Positions 53,797 through 62,168 of a stretch of DNA of 64,000 bases are shown piece after piece. Under the pieces are notes generated by a model that saw only the letters and a program-made list of their open reading frames with translations, had not been told where the DNA came from and made no database searches. The stretch spans positions 434,001 through 498,000 of the forward strand of contig OZ260079.1 of the NCBI GenBank assembly GCA_965284365.1, in the 5' to 3' direction. A program made the translations under genes and the position numbers. The stretch's first letter is position 1; each line of letters starts with the position of its first letter. This DNA comes from Phragmitibacter sp965284365. Lineage in GTDB: Bacteria; Verrucomicrobiota; Verrucomicrobiia; Verrucomicrobiales; Verrucomicrobiaceae.

Positions 53797-55887
53797 TCAC
53801 TTCTTTTTACCACCCCCTAAAATTGTGGAGGCATTTTCCTCCGTCAGTCCGAACCGCCCCGCAGCACCGATGAGACCAGTGAGTTTGTTCACGGTGGCAC
53901 CATCCGGTTGCAGGCCCATCATCTTCATGAACAGCGCAGAGAGGGTCAGGTTCTTCGTGTCCTCGGCCGTGAGGCCGAATTGATCAATCAATGTCTTCAA
54001 TTGGCTTTTGAAATACTCTGGGTCGCCGTTGAAGAAGGTTTCCTTCACATCGGTCAGGGTGCGGCTGCCTTCCACCAACCGATCCACTGCACGCGCGTTG
54101 CCGATGGCATTGGTAATCTTGTCAAAGAACTGGCTTTCGCCGCCCACGATTTCGATCTTGGCACTCTTCATGGCTTCCCCCAGCACCACAGCTTGTTGTG
54201 CTGCGATTTCGCCCTGAATGTTGATCTGAGCCAACTCCACGGCCTTGTCCTTTTCGAGGTTGAGTTTGAACTCTTCGTGCTGACGACCGGCGTCCTCCAG
54301 TAGTTTCATGGCTTGAGCTTTCTTGGTGATGCCGTCCGCTTCTGCCGCCAGCTTGAGCTGCGCTACTTCCGCGTCCACTTGACCTACTTTCTGCGCCGCA
54401 TCGGCCTTGGCCATCTGCACCTGCGCCTCGCCCAAGCCAGGCGCTGCCTCTCTGGCAGTAGTCGCTTCCGCCAGCAGTTTTTCCGCTTTGGCTTCCATCG
54501 CGGCGGATTCCTGTCGGGCCTCCGCCAGCGTGAGTATTTCCTGAGCTTTCATCTGCGCTGCTTCGCGTGAAGCTTCGGCCGCTTTCACTGCCTGGAACGC
54601 GTCTTGCTCCGCTTTCAATTGTGAGGCCTGTTTCACGCCCTCGGCTTCCTTAATCTTCTGGATCAAGAGCTCCTGCGCCGACTTTTCGGCCAGCGTCATT
54701 GCGACTGACTTCTGACGTTCCGCGCCAGCGAAGGCTTCGGTGTCCTTGATCTTCTCCTGCTCGATGACCACAGTCTTCTCCACCATGACGCGATCCTTGA
54801 TCACGTCCTGGATGGCTTTCTTCTCGATTTCCACGGCCTTTTCTTTCTCGATCGACTTGAGCGTGGTGATGCGCTCCCGCTCGATGATCTCGAGTTCCTT
54901 GTCCCGAGTCACACGCTCCACTTCCACGGCGTCCGTGCGCTCCTTGTTCCTTTGCGCCACCAGCACCTGCCGATCCTTGTTCTCTGTGGCGATCGCGATT
55001 TCTTCGTCAGCGGCGATGCGGGCGCGCTCTGCCTTGAGGCGCTCTTCTTCCTGCACCTTCATGGTCTCGGCTTCTTCGCGAGCTTTGACGCTTTCGATGT
55101 CGCGCCTTTGCTTCGCTTCTGTCTCAGCAAGCTGGCGCTCCAATTCCAGGATGGCTTCACGTGCCTGCACGTCCTGTTGCTTGATAACCTTTTCCTTGTC
55201 GCGCTGGATGTTGTTGGCCAGTTTCGCCTGAGTGGCGGTCAATTCAGTGATCTTCTTGATGCCTTCCGCATCAAGGATGTTGTCCGGATCAAGGTTCTCC
55301 AGTTGCGTCTGTTCGAGGTAATCGATGGCGCAGTCATCCAAAACGAATCCGTTCAGATCGGTGCCGATCACCTGCAGGATCTCATCTTTGAAATGGTCAC
55401 GCTCGTTGTAGAGATCCACGAACTGAAAGCGCTTACCCACCGTCTTCAAAGCTTCGGAGAACTTCGCATCGAAAAGCACGCGGATCATGTCTGTGCTGGA
55501 GGCTCGTTCGCAGCCGATGGACTGAGCGACACGCAGCACATCCTGGTCGGATTTGTTTACGCGCACGAAGAACGCCACCTTGATATCAGCGCGCATGTTG
55601 TCCTTGCAGATCAGACCTTCATTTCCCTGCCGCGCGATTTCAATCCGCTTCACAGAGATGTCCATGTATTCAATCTGCTGCACCACCGGCAGTACCAGGA
55701 TGCCATTAAAGGATACTCGCGTGCCGCCTACGCCATTGCGGACGACAGCTTGGCCTTGGTGCACTTTCCGGTAAAACCGGGATACAAGCACCAATATCCC
55801 CAACAGGATAATGATCCCAACCGTCATGCCGACGAAGATGGTTGGGGCAACAATGTCTAACAGCATCGGATTCATCTTAGGCGTCAA
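53797..55887 (-). CDS. Flotillin-like SPFH protein (YqiK type)
   Basis: The 696-residue protein has an N-terminal membrane helix (about 10-35) and a band-7/SPFH domain (about 40-220: VRNGVGGTRVSFNGILVLPV, DISVKRIEIARQGNEGLICK, VRVNKSDQDVLRVAQSIGCE). A very long Glu/Ala/Lys coiled coil follows (230-560), with a flotillin C-terminal region (LGEAMKSAKIEIVGGESQFF, FGLTAEDTKNL). Flotillins form membrane microdomain cages. Its start overlaps the stop of the NfeD/YqiJ-like gene by four bases, the usual pairing for YqiJ-YqiK. Confidence 0.93.
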   Translation of the reverse strand: MTPKMNPMLLDIVAPTIFVGMTVGIIILLGILVLVSRFYRKVHQGQAVVRNGVGGTRVSFNGILVLPVVQQIEYMDISVKRIEIARQGNEGLICKDNMRADIKVAFFVRVNKSDQDVLRVAQSIGCERASSTDMIRVLFDAKFSEALKTVGKRFQFVDLYNERDHFKDEILQVIGTDLNGFVLDDCAIDYLEQTQLENLDPDNILDAEGIKKITELTATQAKLANNIQRDKEKVIKQQDVQAREAILELERQLAETEAKQRRDIESVKAREEAETMKVQEEERLKAERARIAADEEIAIATENKDRQVLVAQRNKERTDAVEVERVTRDKELEIIERERITTLKSIEKEKAVEIEKKAIQDVIKDRVMVEKTVVIEQEKIKDTEAFAGAERQKSVAMTLAEKSAQELLIQKIKEAEGVKQASQLKAEQDAFQAVKAAEASREAAQMKAQEILTLAEARQESAAMEAKAEKLLAEATTAREAAPGLGEAQVQMAKADAAQKVGQVDAEVAQLKLAAEADGITKKAQAMKLLEDAGRQHEEFKLNLEKDKAVELAQINIQGEIAAQQAVVLGEAMKSAKIEIVGGESQFFDKITNAIGNARAVDRLVEGSRTLTDVKETFFNGDPEYFKSQLKTLIDQFGLTAEDTKNLTLSALFMKMMGLQPDGATVNKLTGLIGAAGRFGLTEENASTILGGGKKK

Positions 55888-56591
55888 TCTTGGGAATGGG
55901 TGGGTTGTTCTGAAAGGGTCAAGGGCTCAACAAAATGGAAAGGGGCGTCAGGCGATCCTGAGATGATCTTCACCTTAGCGCCACGATGCAGGGTAGGCTC
56001 GCCACTCTTGACGCGCACGTTCACCAGCACAGGCGCCGCTTTCGTAGCAATCTCCGCCTGACCGTAGTGCTCCGTCACTCCCGCTGAGATTACGGTAGCT
56101 TCGCGTCCGACGACTTCCTCGCTCTCGGTAGCTGTCCGCTGCATTGCGGAAAACAGCTTATCAAAAGGAATGATCAAGATCCGGGTGAGGATCAGACTCA
56201 AGATCACATTGGGAATCAGAAGCAACAATGCCACGGTGTAAGACCGATTTCCCGGCGTGCCATTTAGGTAGTAGTTGGAGATCATTGAGATCATCCACAT
56301 GAAGATCGCGAGGAAGGTCCCCACGATGTTCAGCGGCACATCACCAAAGCTGAAGAGACGGCTTTTCATCTCTGGCATTGGCCCACCACCGCCGGCAGAG
56401 GAAGAATGGCTTGTGTGCAAGGGAGCAGGCGAGTCATTTCCCCCATCGCCGAATCCTTCTCCCGCGTCCGCTTCGATGTCAGCGTCGAGCACGCCCAGGA
56501 TCACGAGAAGCCAATACAATACCACCATGCCCAGCAGCGCTGTGCATGGGAGGTTATGAATGGATATGAATTCGCGGATAAACTCGAACAC
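55884..56591 (-). CDS. YqiJ/NfeD-like membrane protein with OB-fold
   Basis: The 235-residue protein has a membrane segment at about 18-37, an acidic and Gly/Ser-rich loop (38-75), two more helices (85-110 and 120-145) and a soluble C-terminal OB-fold-like domain (EEVVGREATVISAGVTEHYG, RGAKVKIISGS). This is the YqiJ/DUF1449 layout. Such proteins anchor and organise flotillins. It is the first gene of the operon and overlaps flotillin by ATGA. Confidence 0.88.
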   Translation of the reverse strand: MFEFIREFISIHNLPCTALLGMVVLYWLLVILGVLDADIEADAGEGFGDGGNDSPAPLHTSHSSSAGGGGPMPEMKSRLFSFGDVPLNIVGTFLAIFMWMISMISNYYLNGTPGNRSYTVALLLLIPNVILSLILTRILIIPFDKLFSAMQRTATESEEVVGREATVISAGVTEHYGQAEIATKAAPVLVNVRVKSGEPTLHRGAKVKIISGSPDAPFHFVEPLTLSEQPTHSQD

Positions 56592-56753
56592 AGCGGGAGC
56601 GTGGTAAAACCGCGCTCATTAAAGCAAACCCTACCTCCCACGCCAGCGAGATCGGTAGAAATCGTAACCAAAAGCTTAGGATTTCCTTATAGTCCCTTGT
56701 TTGCGCGAGGAGGGCGCTCCGCTGAGGAATCCACCACTTACCTGATTCCAAGT

Positions 56754-59033
56754 CTATTGGCCGGTGCCCACCGCCGTGTTTTTGCGCATGTAGGGGTCAT
56801 TTCCAATCACCAAGGCTTCACGGGGAGTGACCGCGATCTGATTCACATCTCCAGTAGGTTGAACTTTCTTCGCTTCTTGAGGGGCGGCGTCGCTCATCAC
56901 AACCTCCTTATCAGGCACGACGGCCACGAGGCTATCAGACGGACGCAGGCCATCGACCGCGTGGCGCGTGCACACATTAGGGAAAGCATCCTTAGCACGG
57001 GCTGAGAGCGCCACCAACAATCTTCCCTGCGACTGACACGCCTGAGTGGCTACGCATCCGCTTTCGAGGCAAAGTCTGGGCTCATTCGCTTTCTGCGGCC
57101 AACCTAGCGCGCTGTCTCCCAGCGCCGTGGCCATGACTTCGGCCCATAGAGGGAAGGCGGCATCTCTTGCCCAGGCTCCATCAGCCATCTTCTTTGTCTG
57201 ATCGTATCCGATCCAGACCGCACAGGTCACATTGTGATCCGATCCGATAAACCACGCGTCGCTGAAGCCATAAGACATGCCGCCCCACCCTGCCAAGCCT
57301 TTGCCGGACAGACCATGATTTTGCAGCGCTTCCTTGAAAGATCCTTTCTCGAGAGAAGCTGCCATCACGGCCCGGACCTGATCCGATGCGGCTTCATGGA
57401 ATACTCGCACCAAATGGGAGCCTCCATCTGTGCGGCGCTCCTCGGATTGATACGTCTTTGCCGAGGCCACGATGGGAAGGTCTGGAGGAAGCTCTCCTCC
57501 GTTGGCCAAGGCGGCGAAAGCTCGAGCCAGATCCTTCATTTTCATCGCGCTGTTTCCGAGCAGCACCGATGCATATTCCGACAAGTCCGAGGTGAATCCG
57601 CATTTCACCAGGTTAGCTCTCGTCGACTCGAAGCCGGCTTCATAAGCCAGCCGGCCGGCAGCCCCCGTTTTGCCTTTGGCCAATGCATAGAGCGCGGGAA
57701 CGTATCCCTCATATCCGGGCTGTCCGCCCTCAGTTCCCCATTCCCCCAATATGCCATTTTCACCGCCGATCATGATACGGCGATTGTCCATCGGTGCATC
57801 TAGCACCATGGCGCTCATAAGCTCAGGTTTCACTGAGAAGATGGCTGCGTAGCTCAGCGGCAACAGAGCACTGCCGACTGGTCTCTCACCTTGCATGGCT
57901 CGGTCAAATGGACTGCTTTGGAAATGCCGTCCGCCACAGGTGGCGAGAATGGCGCCGCTGCGATTGTCGATCACGATGGCGGCGCCTTGCAGCTTGTCGG
58001 CGTCCTTCGCTTTGGCCTTGTCCGCATCAGTAGCCGCACCTTGCAATGCTTCCTCCACCCGCGCGACATGGCTTGCCACAATGGTCTCCATTTGCCCCTG
58101 TAGTTGGGAGTTAACCGTGACCGCAACTGACTTCCAGGGGCCGGTGATGCCTCGCTTCGACAATTCATTCAAATCCCGCTCCACGGCAGCCAGGAGATAA
58201 CTCGGTTGTCCAAAGCGGGAGCCTTCGGGAACAACTCCCAAAGGTGAAGCCAGCGCCAGTTCACATCGCGATGCATCCAGCTTACCCGTTACTTTCATGC
58301 GGCGGAAGGTGTGATCCCGCACTTTTTTGGCCGCTTCAGGATTCTTGAATGGCGAAAAGCTGACGGGGGCTTTGATGATCCCTACCAGCAGGGCGCATTC
58401 TTCCAGCTTCAACTCATGTATATCTTTGCCAAAGTAGCCACGCGCGGCCGGTCCCATGCCGTAGAAACCGCTGCCCAAGTAGATTTGATTGAGGTAAGCC
58501 TCCAGAATTTCCTCTTTGGTATATTGATCCTCCAGCCTCGATGCCACGAATGACTCCAGCAGCTTCCGGTGCAGCGTGCGGCCCTTTAGCTTGAACGACT
58601 GCCTGGCCAATTGTTGCGTCAGAGTGCTCCCACCTTGCTTCACACCACCACCCTTAACATTGCTGATGAAGGCGCGCAGGATGCCTTTGTAATCAACGCC
58701 GTGGTGCTCATAAAAGCGGGTATCCTCTGTGGCAATGAGCGCGTCGATCATGTCTTTCGGAACATCAGCCAGAGTGACCAGCTTGCCGTTGTTGCCAAAG
58801 AGTGCCCCGAGCGGCCGCCCTGTCCCATCAAGCACTTGCGTGCCTTCTTTGAAATCCTTCAGCAAGCCGATATCGATTTTCGATGCCTCGGTAGAATACC
58901 GGTGCCATAGCCATGCCCCCGTGGCGATACCAATGATTGTGCAGCCAATGGCTGAGAAGACCAGGATCTTTTTTAGCTTGGGACTGATGCGCGGAAACCA
59001 CTTCCGCTTCGGAGTTGAAGTCTGTAATGCCAT
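56754..59033 (-). CDS. Class A penicillin-binding protein with intact glycosyltransferase and degenerate transpeptidase
   Basis: The 759-residue protein has one membrane helix (about 25-48) and a GT51 domain with ATEDTRFYEHHGVDYKGI (catalytic Glu), GGSTLTQQLARQSF and EAYLNQIYLGSGFYGMGPAA. In the transpeptidase domain the SxxK motif is missing its Lys (S388-A-L-L), LLGNSAMKMKDLARAFAALA occupies the SxN/structural position, and KTG reads KGL in LSGKGLAGWGG. It should therefore polymerise glycan but not cross-link. It lies 71 bases after the PBP2-like gene, which may supply the cross-linking. Confidence 0.88.
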   Translation of the reverse strand: MALQTSTPKRKWFPRISPKLKKILVFSAIGCTIIGIATGAWLWHRYSTEASKIDIGLLKDFKEGTQVLDGTGRPLGALFGNNGKLVTLADVPKDMIDALIATEDTRFYEHHGVDYKGILRAFISNVKGGGVKQGGSTLTQQLARQSFKLKGRTLHRKLLESFVASRLEDQYTKEEILEAYLNQIYLGSGFYGMGPAARGYFGKDIHELKLEECALLVGIIKAPVSFSPFKNPEAAKKVRDHTFRRMKVTGKLDASRCELALASPLGVVPEGSRFGQPSYLLAAVERDLNELSKRGITGPWKSVAVTVNSQLQGQMETIVASHVARVEEALQGAATDADKAKAKDADKLQGAAIVIDNRSGAILATCGGRHFQSSPFDRAMQGERPVGSALLPLSYAAIFSVKPELMSAMVLDAPMDNRRIMIGGENGILGEWGTEGGQPGYEGYVPALYALAKGKTGAAGRLAYEAGFESTRANLVKCGFTSDLSEYASVLLGNSAMKMKDLARAFAALANGGELPPDLPIVASAKTYQSEERRTDGGSHLVRVFHEAASDQVRAVMAASLEKGSFKEALQNHGLSGKGLAGWGGMSYGFSDAWFIGSDHNVTCAVWIGYDQTKKMADGAWARDAAFPLWAEVMATALGDSALGWPQKANEPRLCLESGCVATQACQSQGRLLVALSARAKDAFPNVCTRHAVDGLRPSDSLVAVVPDKEVVMSDAAPQEAKKVQPTGDVNQIAVTPREALVIGNDPYMRKNTAVGTGQ

Positions 59034-59104
59034 GGGAATTTATGTCACAGTGGGAGCTGGTGAGGGAATCAGGAGCCTGCTGTTATTGTCGGATTGGGCG
59101 GTCC

Positions 59105-61924
59105 TTAGTTGTCGTCTTCGTCTTTGCCAAAGAGACGGAACTTTTTCGGCTTCGGTGGCGGCGGCGCTTCTTCCACAGGCTGAGCGACGACCGGTTGTGC
59201 GGCAGATGGCGTGTCGGCTGCCACTGCTTTCGGAATGGCAGCTTTGCCTGGGCTTTGATCTGCTACTACGGGGGTTGGAGCGACTGGTATTTTTTCGGGG
59301 ACCAGCGCGGCAGGCTTTGTTCGTTTTCCTTTAGACTTTACCGGGGGCTCTGCAATCGTCGGCGTTGCTGGCGCCGGCTCCACTGCCTCTGCTTTGGGCG
59401 GCGCTGATTTCGGCGACCTTTGCGTATTGTTCGCAGTACTATCCGGTGAAGCGACGCTAACCGCGACTGGTGTCTCTGTTGACATGGCGACGGGTGTCGG
59501 TCCCGATGCGGGATTGGCGACTGGAGCCGGGGGTATCGACTCCTCGACAGCGACGGCTTTAGGAGGCGCTGGTTTTTTCTTAAACAAGCTGAATCCTCGC
59601 TTGGGCTGCGGGGGCGCTTCGTTCACGGCTACGGCAGGTGGAGCTTCTGAGACCACAGGCGTTTGCTCAGGCTGGCCTAGCTGAGGGGCATTTGACATCG
59701 CTACTGGTGGCTCTTCCAGCACAAGGGTGGTGCCCGGAGGAACCTGTCGAGGCATCGCGGGTTGTTGTTGTGGACCTGGAGGTGCAGTAGATAGCGTGAC
59801 GGCAGGTGTGGCCGCTGCGGGTTGGACGCGAACGGTGTTAGGGGCGACCTGTGTCTGCAAGGCTGCGACAGGAGGCTGATTGGCCAATACGGGCATGGCT
59901 GCGGGTGGAGGCGCGACACCATACGGGTCGACTGGCGCCGGCGCCGTTGGGATGCCAGGGTCATTTGCAAGAACTGGGAGTGCCTGAGGCGCCTTCAACA
60001 AAGGATCTTTGAGATAAGGGGCCGGCGCATTTTGATTTTGAATACCGTGCTTTGCGGGATCCCCGAAAATATCTGCCAAGACACGCCCCATCACGGGCGC
60101 AGCCGTCATGCCTCCCGAAATATCATCTCCTTCCTCCCCTTCCAAGACCGCGGCAAAAGCGATGGGTGGGGAACTGTCTGCCACGAAGCCGCCGAACCAG
60201 ACCACATTGGCCATTGTGCCTTTGTTGGACCACTGGGCTGTCCCTGTCTTGCCAAAGACTCTCGTCTCCTTAAGCCGGGCCTTGGTCGCAGTGCCTTGTT
60301 CGTGATTCACGACTGCGTACATGCCTTCCCGGACAAGCTGGAGGTGTTCTTCGGAAAAATTGAGCGCATGAACCGGGCCTGTTCCGGCTGACCAGACCAC
60401 TTCCTGCTGCTGATTCTGCAACTGTGATACTACGGTTGCATTGGGCCGCTGACGGCCATGGGCAAGGCCCGCCATCGCTGCTGTCACTTGCAGAGGCGAT
60501 GCGAGAACTTCGCCCTGACCAATGGACAGATTGGCGAGCGCTCGCCGATTTGCCGCCTTCTTCGGAATTGTGCCAGTGGCTCGATCCTTCAACGCAAAAT
60601 CAAAAGTCTCTCCAAAGCCAAATTCTCTGGCCGTGTCCAACATGGCCCGGTCGCCTGTGCCGATGGCCACCTGATAAAAATACGTGTTACATGATCTGAC
60701 CAACGCGGCCCGGAGGTCAAACCAGCCCTCGTCAGTCTTCGACCAGTTGCGGAAGGTTCGACCATCAATGTCCAGCTTTGGGCCGCACAGCAAAATGGTG
60801 TTTGGCATGACGGTACCGGCACGCAAAAAGCCGAGCGCCATGAATGGTTTAAACACAGAGCCAGGGGGATATTGAGAGACGGCAGCTCGATCTACAAGAG
60901 GATCGCCCTTCTGCTTCGCAAAGCGGTCGAACTCTTCCTGACTCATCCCTGCCGCGAATGACATGGGATCAAAGGTAGGATAGGAAGCCATGGCAATGAC
61001 CGCTCCAGTCAGGGCATTCATGACCACGACGGCTCCCGGCCGTTTCGACTCTGCGAGCAACTTTTCCGCAGAACCTTGGGTCGCCATGTTCAGCGTGGTG
61101 ACGACGTCTTCTCCTGGAGTAGGCGGGATGAGTACGCGCTCTTCCAGTTCCTGTGTTTTGAGATCGCAGGTGACCAGCATCAAGCCGGGTTTGCCTGCCA
61201 ACTGCTTGTTGAGGGAACTCTCTAATCCATCGCGACCAACGGTTTCCCGCCAGAGCGATTCGAAATCATGCAAAGGGCCATTCGCAATCGGTCCCTCAGG
61301 CGAAACATAACCCACCACGTGAGCTGCCGAGGCACCATGGGGATATTCACGCTGGTATTCAGCCCGCCAACGACCAATGCCTTGCGGGTCTTTGGCATGC
61401 TCCTGTGCGTAGGCCTCAGGAAATGTGCCCGACATGGGGAATGGAAGCATCCGACGGTGCTTAAAATGGCTCTCCAGGCTTTCCAATGAAGGCTTGGCGA
61501 TCCCAGGGTAGGACTTCGATAGTTCATCCCAGCGTTCATCAAACCATCTCGCATAGGAGTGCACCGTCTCCTCCGGGAGCGGCGGCACCCTCAGCATGAG
61601 TCTCATCACCAGCTTTGTGCGAGCGAGTGCTCCGCCTTGGGCATCCAATATTTGTCCCCGAGGCGCGGGTATCTTGAAATACATGGGTGCACGCGTTGGG
61701 TCAGTGCTGGTTGAGGCTGGCATCAGGGGCGCAGCGCCTAACACATGGACGGTCGCAACCAAGACTCCAAGAGAAAGTGTGATGGACCGCAATAGTCCGT
61801 CACTTCGTTCTTTGCATAAGGACGAGCCGATGCCCCGGCAGGCCTGATCTCTGCCTATCCTATCCCCTCCGGGACCGCTCTTGACCTTGTGGCTTTCCAT
61901 CATGCTTCTGTTCCGAGTAATCAC
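59105..61924 (-). CDS. PBP2-like transpeptidase with long Pro/Ala-rich C-terminal tail
   Basis: The 939-residue protein has an N-terminal membrane helix near 45-65, a PBP dimerisation domain (80-310), and an active transpeptidase: PPGSVFKPF (SxxK, Ser356 and Lys359), SCNTYF (SxN) and FGKTGTAQW (KTG). The domain ends near 620. About 300 residues rich in Pro, Ala, Val and Lys follow, with repeated NEAPPQP-like patches and a basic end (GRFRLFGKDEDDN type). Normal PBP2 stops near 630. The tail is probably disordered and may bind partners. The start is uncertain because several ATG codons lie close together (61924-61900). Confidence 0.88.
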   Translation of the reverse strand: MITRNRSMMESHKVKSGPGGDRIGRDQACRGIGSSLCKERSDGLLRSITLSLGVLVATVHVLGAAPLMPASTSTDPTRAPMYFKIPAPRGQILDAQGGALARTKLVMRLMLRVPPLPEETVHSYARWFDERWDELSKSYPGIAKPSLESLESHFKHRRMLPFPMSGTFPEAYAQEHAKDPQGIGRWRAEYQREYPHGASAAHVVGYVSPEGPIANGPLHDFESLWRETVGRDGLESSLNKQLAGKPGLMLVTCDLKTQELEERVLIPPTPGEDVVTTLNMATQGSAEKLLAESKRPGAVVVMNALTGAVIAMASYPTFDPMSFAAGMSQEEFDRFAKQKGDPLVDRAAVSQYPPGSVFKPFMALGFLRAGTVMPNTILLCGPKLDIDGRTFRNWSKTDEGWFDLRAALVRSCNTYFYQVAIGTGDRAMLDTAREFGFGETFDFALKDRATGTIPKKAANRRALANLSIGQGEVLASPLQVTAAMAGLAHGRQRPNATVVSQLQNQQQEVVWSAGTGPVHALNFSEEHLQLVREGMYAVVNHEQGTATKARLKETRVFGKTGTAQWSNKGTMANVVWFGGFVADSSPPIAFAAVLEGEEGDDISGGMTAAPVMGRVLADIFGDPAKHGIQNQNAPAPYLKDPLLKAPQALPVLANDPGIPTAPAPVDPYGVAPPPAAMPVLANQPPVAALQTQVAPNTVRVQPAAATPAVTLSTAPPGPQQQPAMPRQVPPGTTLVLEEPPVAMSNAPQLGQPEQTPVVSEAPPAVAVNEAPPQPKRGFSLFKKKPAPPKAVAVEESIPPAPVANPASGPTPVAMSTETPVAVSVASPDSTANNTQRSPKSAPPKAEAVEPAPATPTIAEPPVKSKGKRTKPAALVPEKIPVAPTPVVADQSPGKAAIPKAVAADTPSAAQPVVAQPVEEAPPPPKPKKFRLFGKDEDDN

Positions 61925-62100
61925 GTTTACGCAGCGCGTGTGTAAGAATTTGCCTGCGCTTGCATCCAGTTTGATTCGCGGGCTTTGGTAGCGATGGCCG
62001 TTTCAACCTAGCGCATCGCTTACATTCATGCATGCACCGTGACGCAGCCAACCCCATGCAAGCGGTGATAGAGGGCATGCCATTGATGGCTCCTAATTAC

Positions 62101-62136
62101 AAAAACGCCCGAGAGCAGCGGCGCTGCCATCGGGCG
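62101..62136 (-). terminator. Intrinsic terminator of the PRC-barrel protein gene
   Basis: On the minus strand CGCCCGA and TCGGGCG close a longer stem (inner GGCAGC/GCTGC) followed by TTTTT. It lies 33 bases after the stop at 62169. Confidence 0.85.
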
Positions 62137-62168
62137 ATCTCTACTTGTTAAGCCAATCGTGCTGAAAG

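Noticed and set aside
54952..55860. Plus-strand 302-codon frame opposite flotillin
   Set aside because: It is the complement of a Glu/Ala/Lys coiled coil, giving a Phe/Leu/His-rich artefact.
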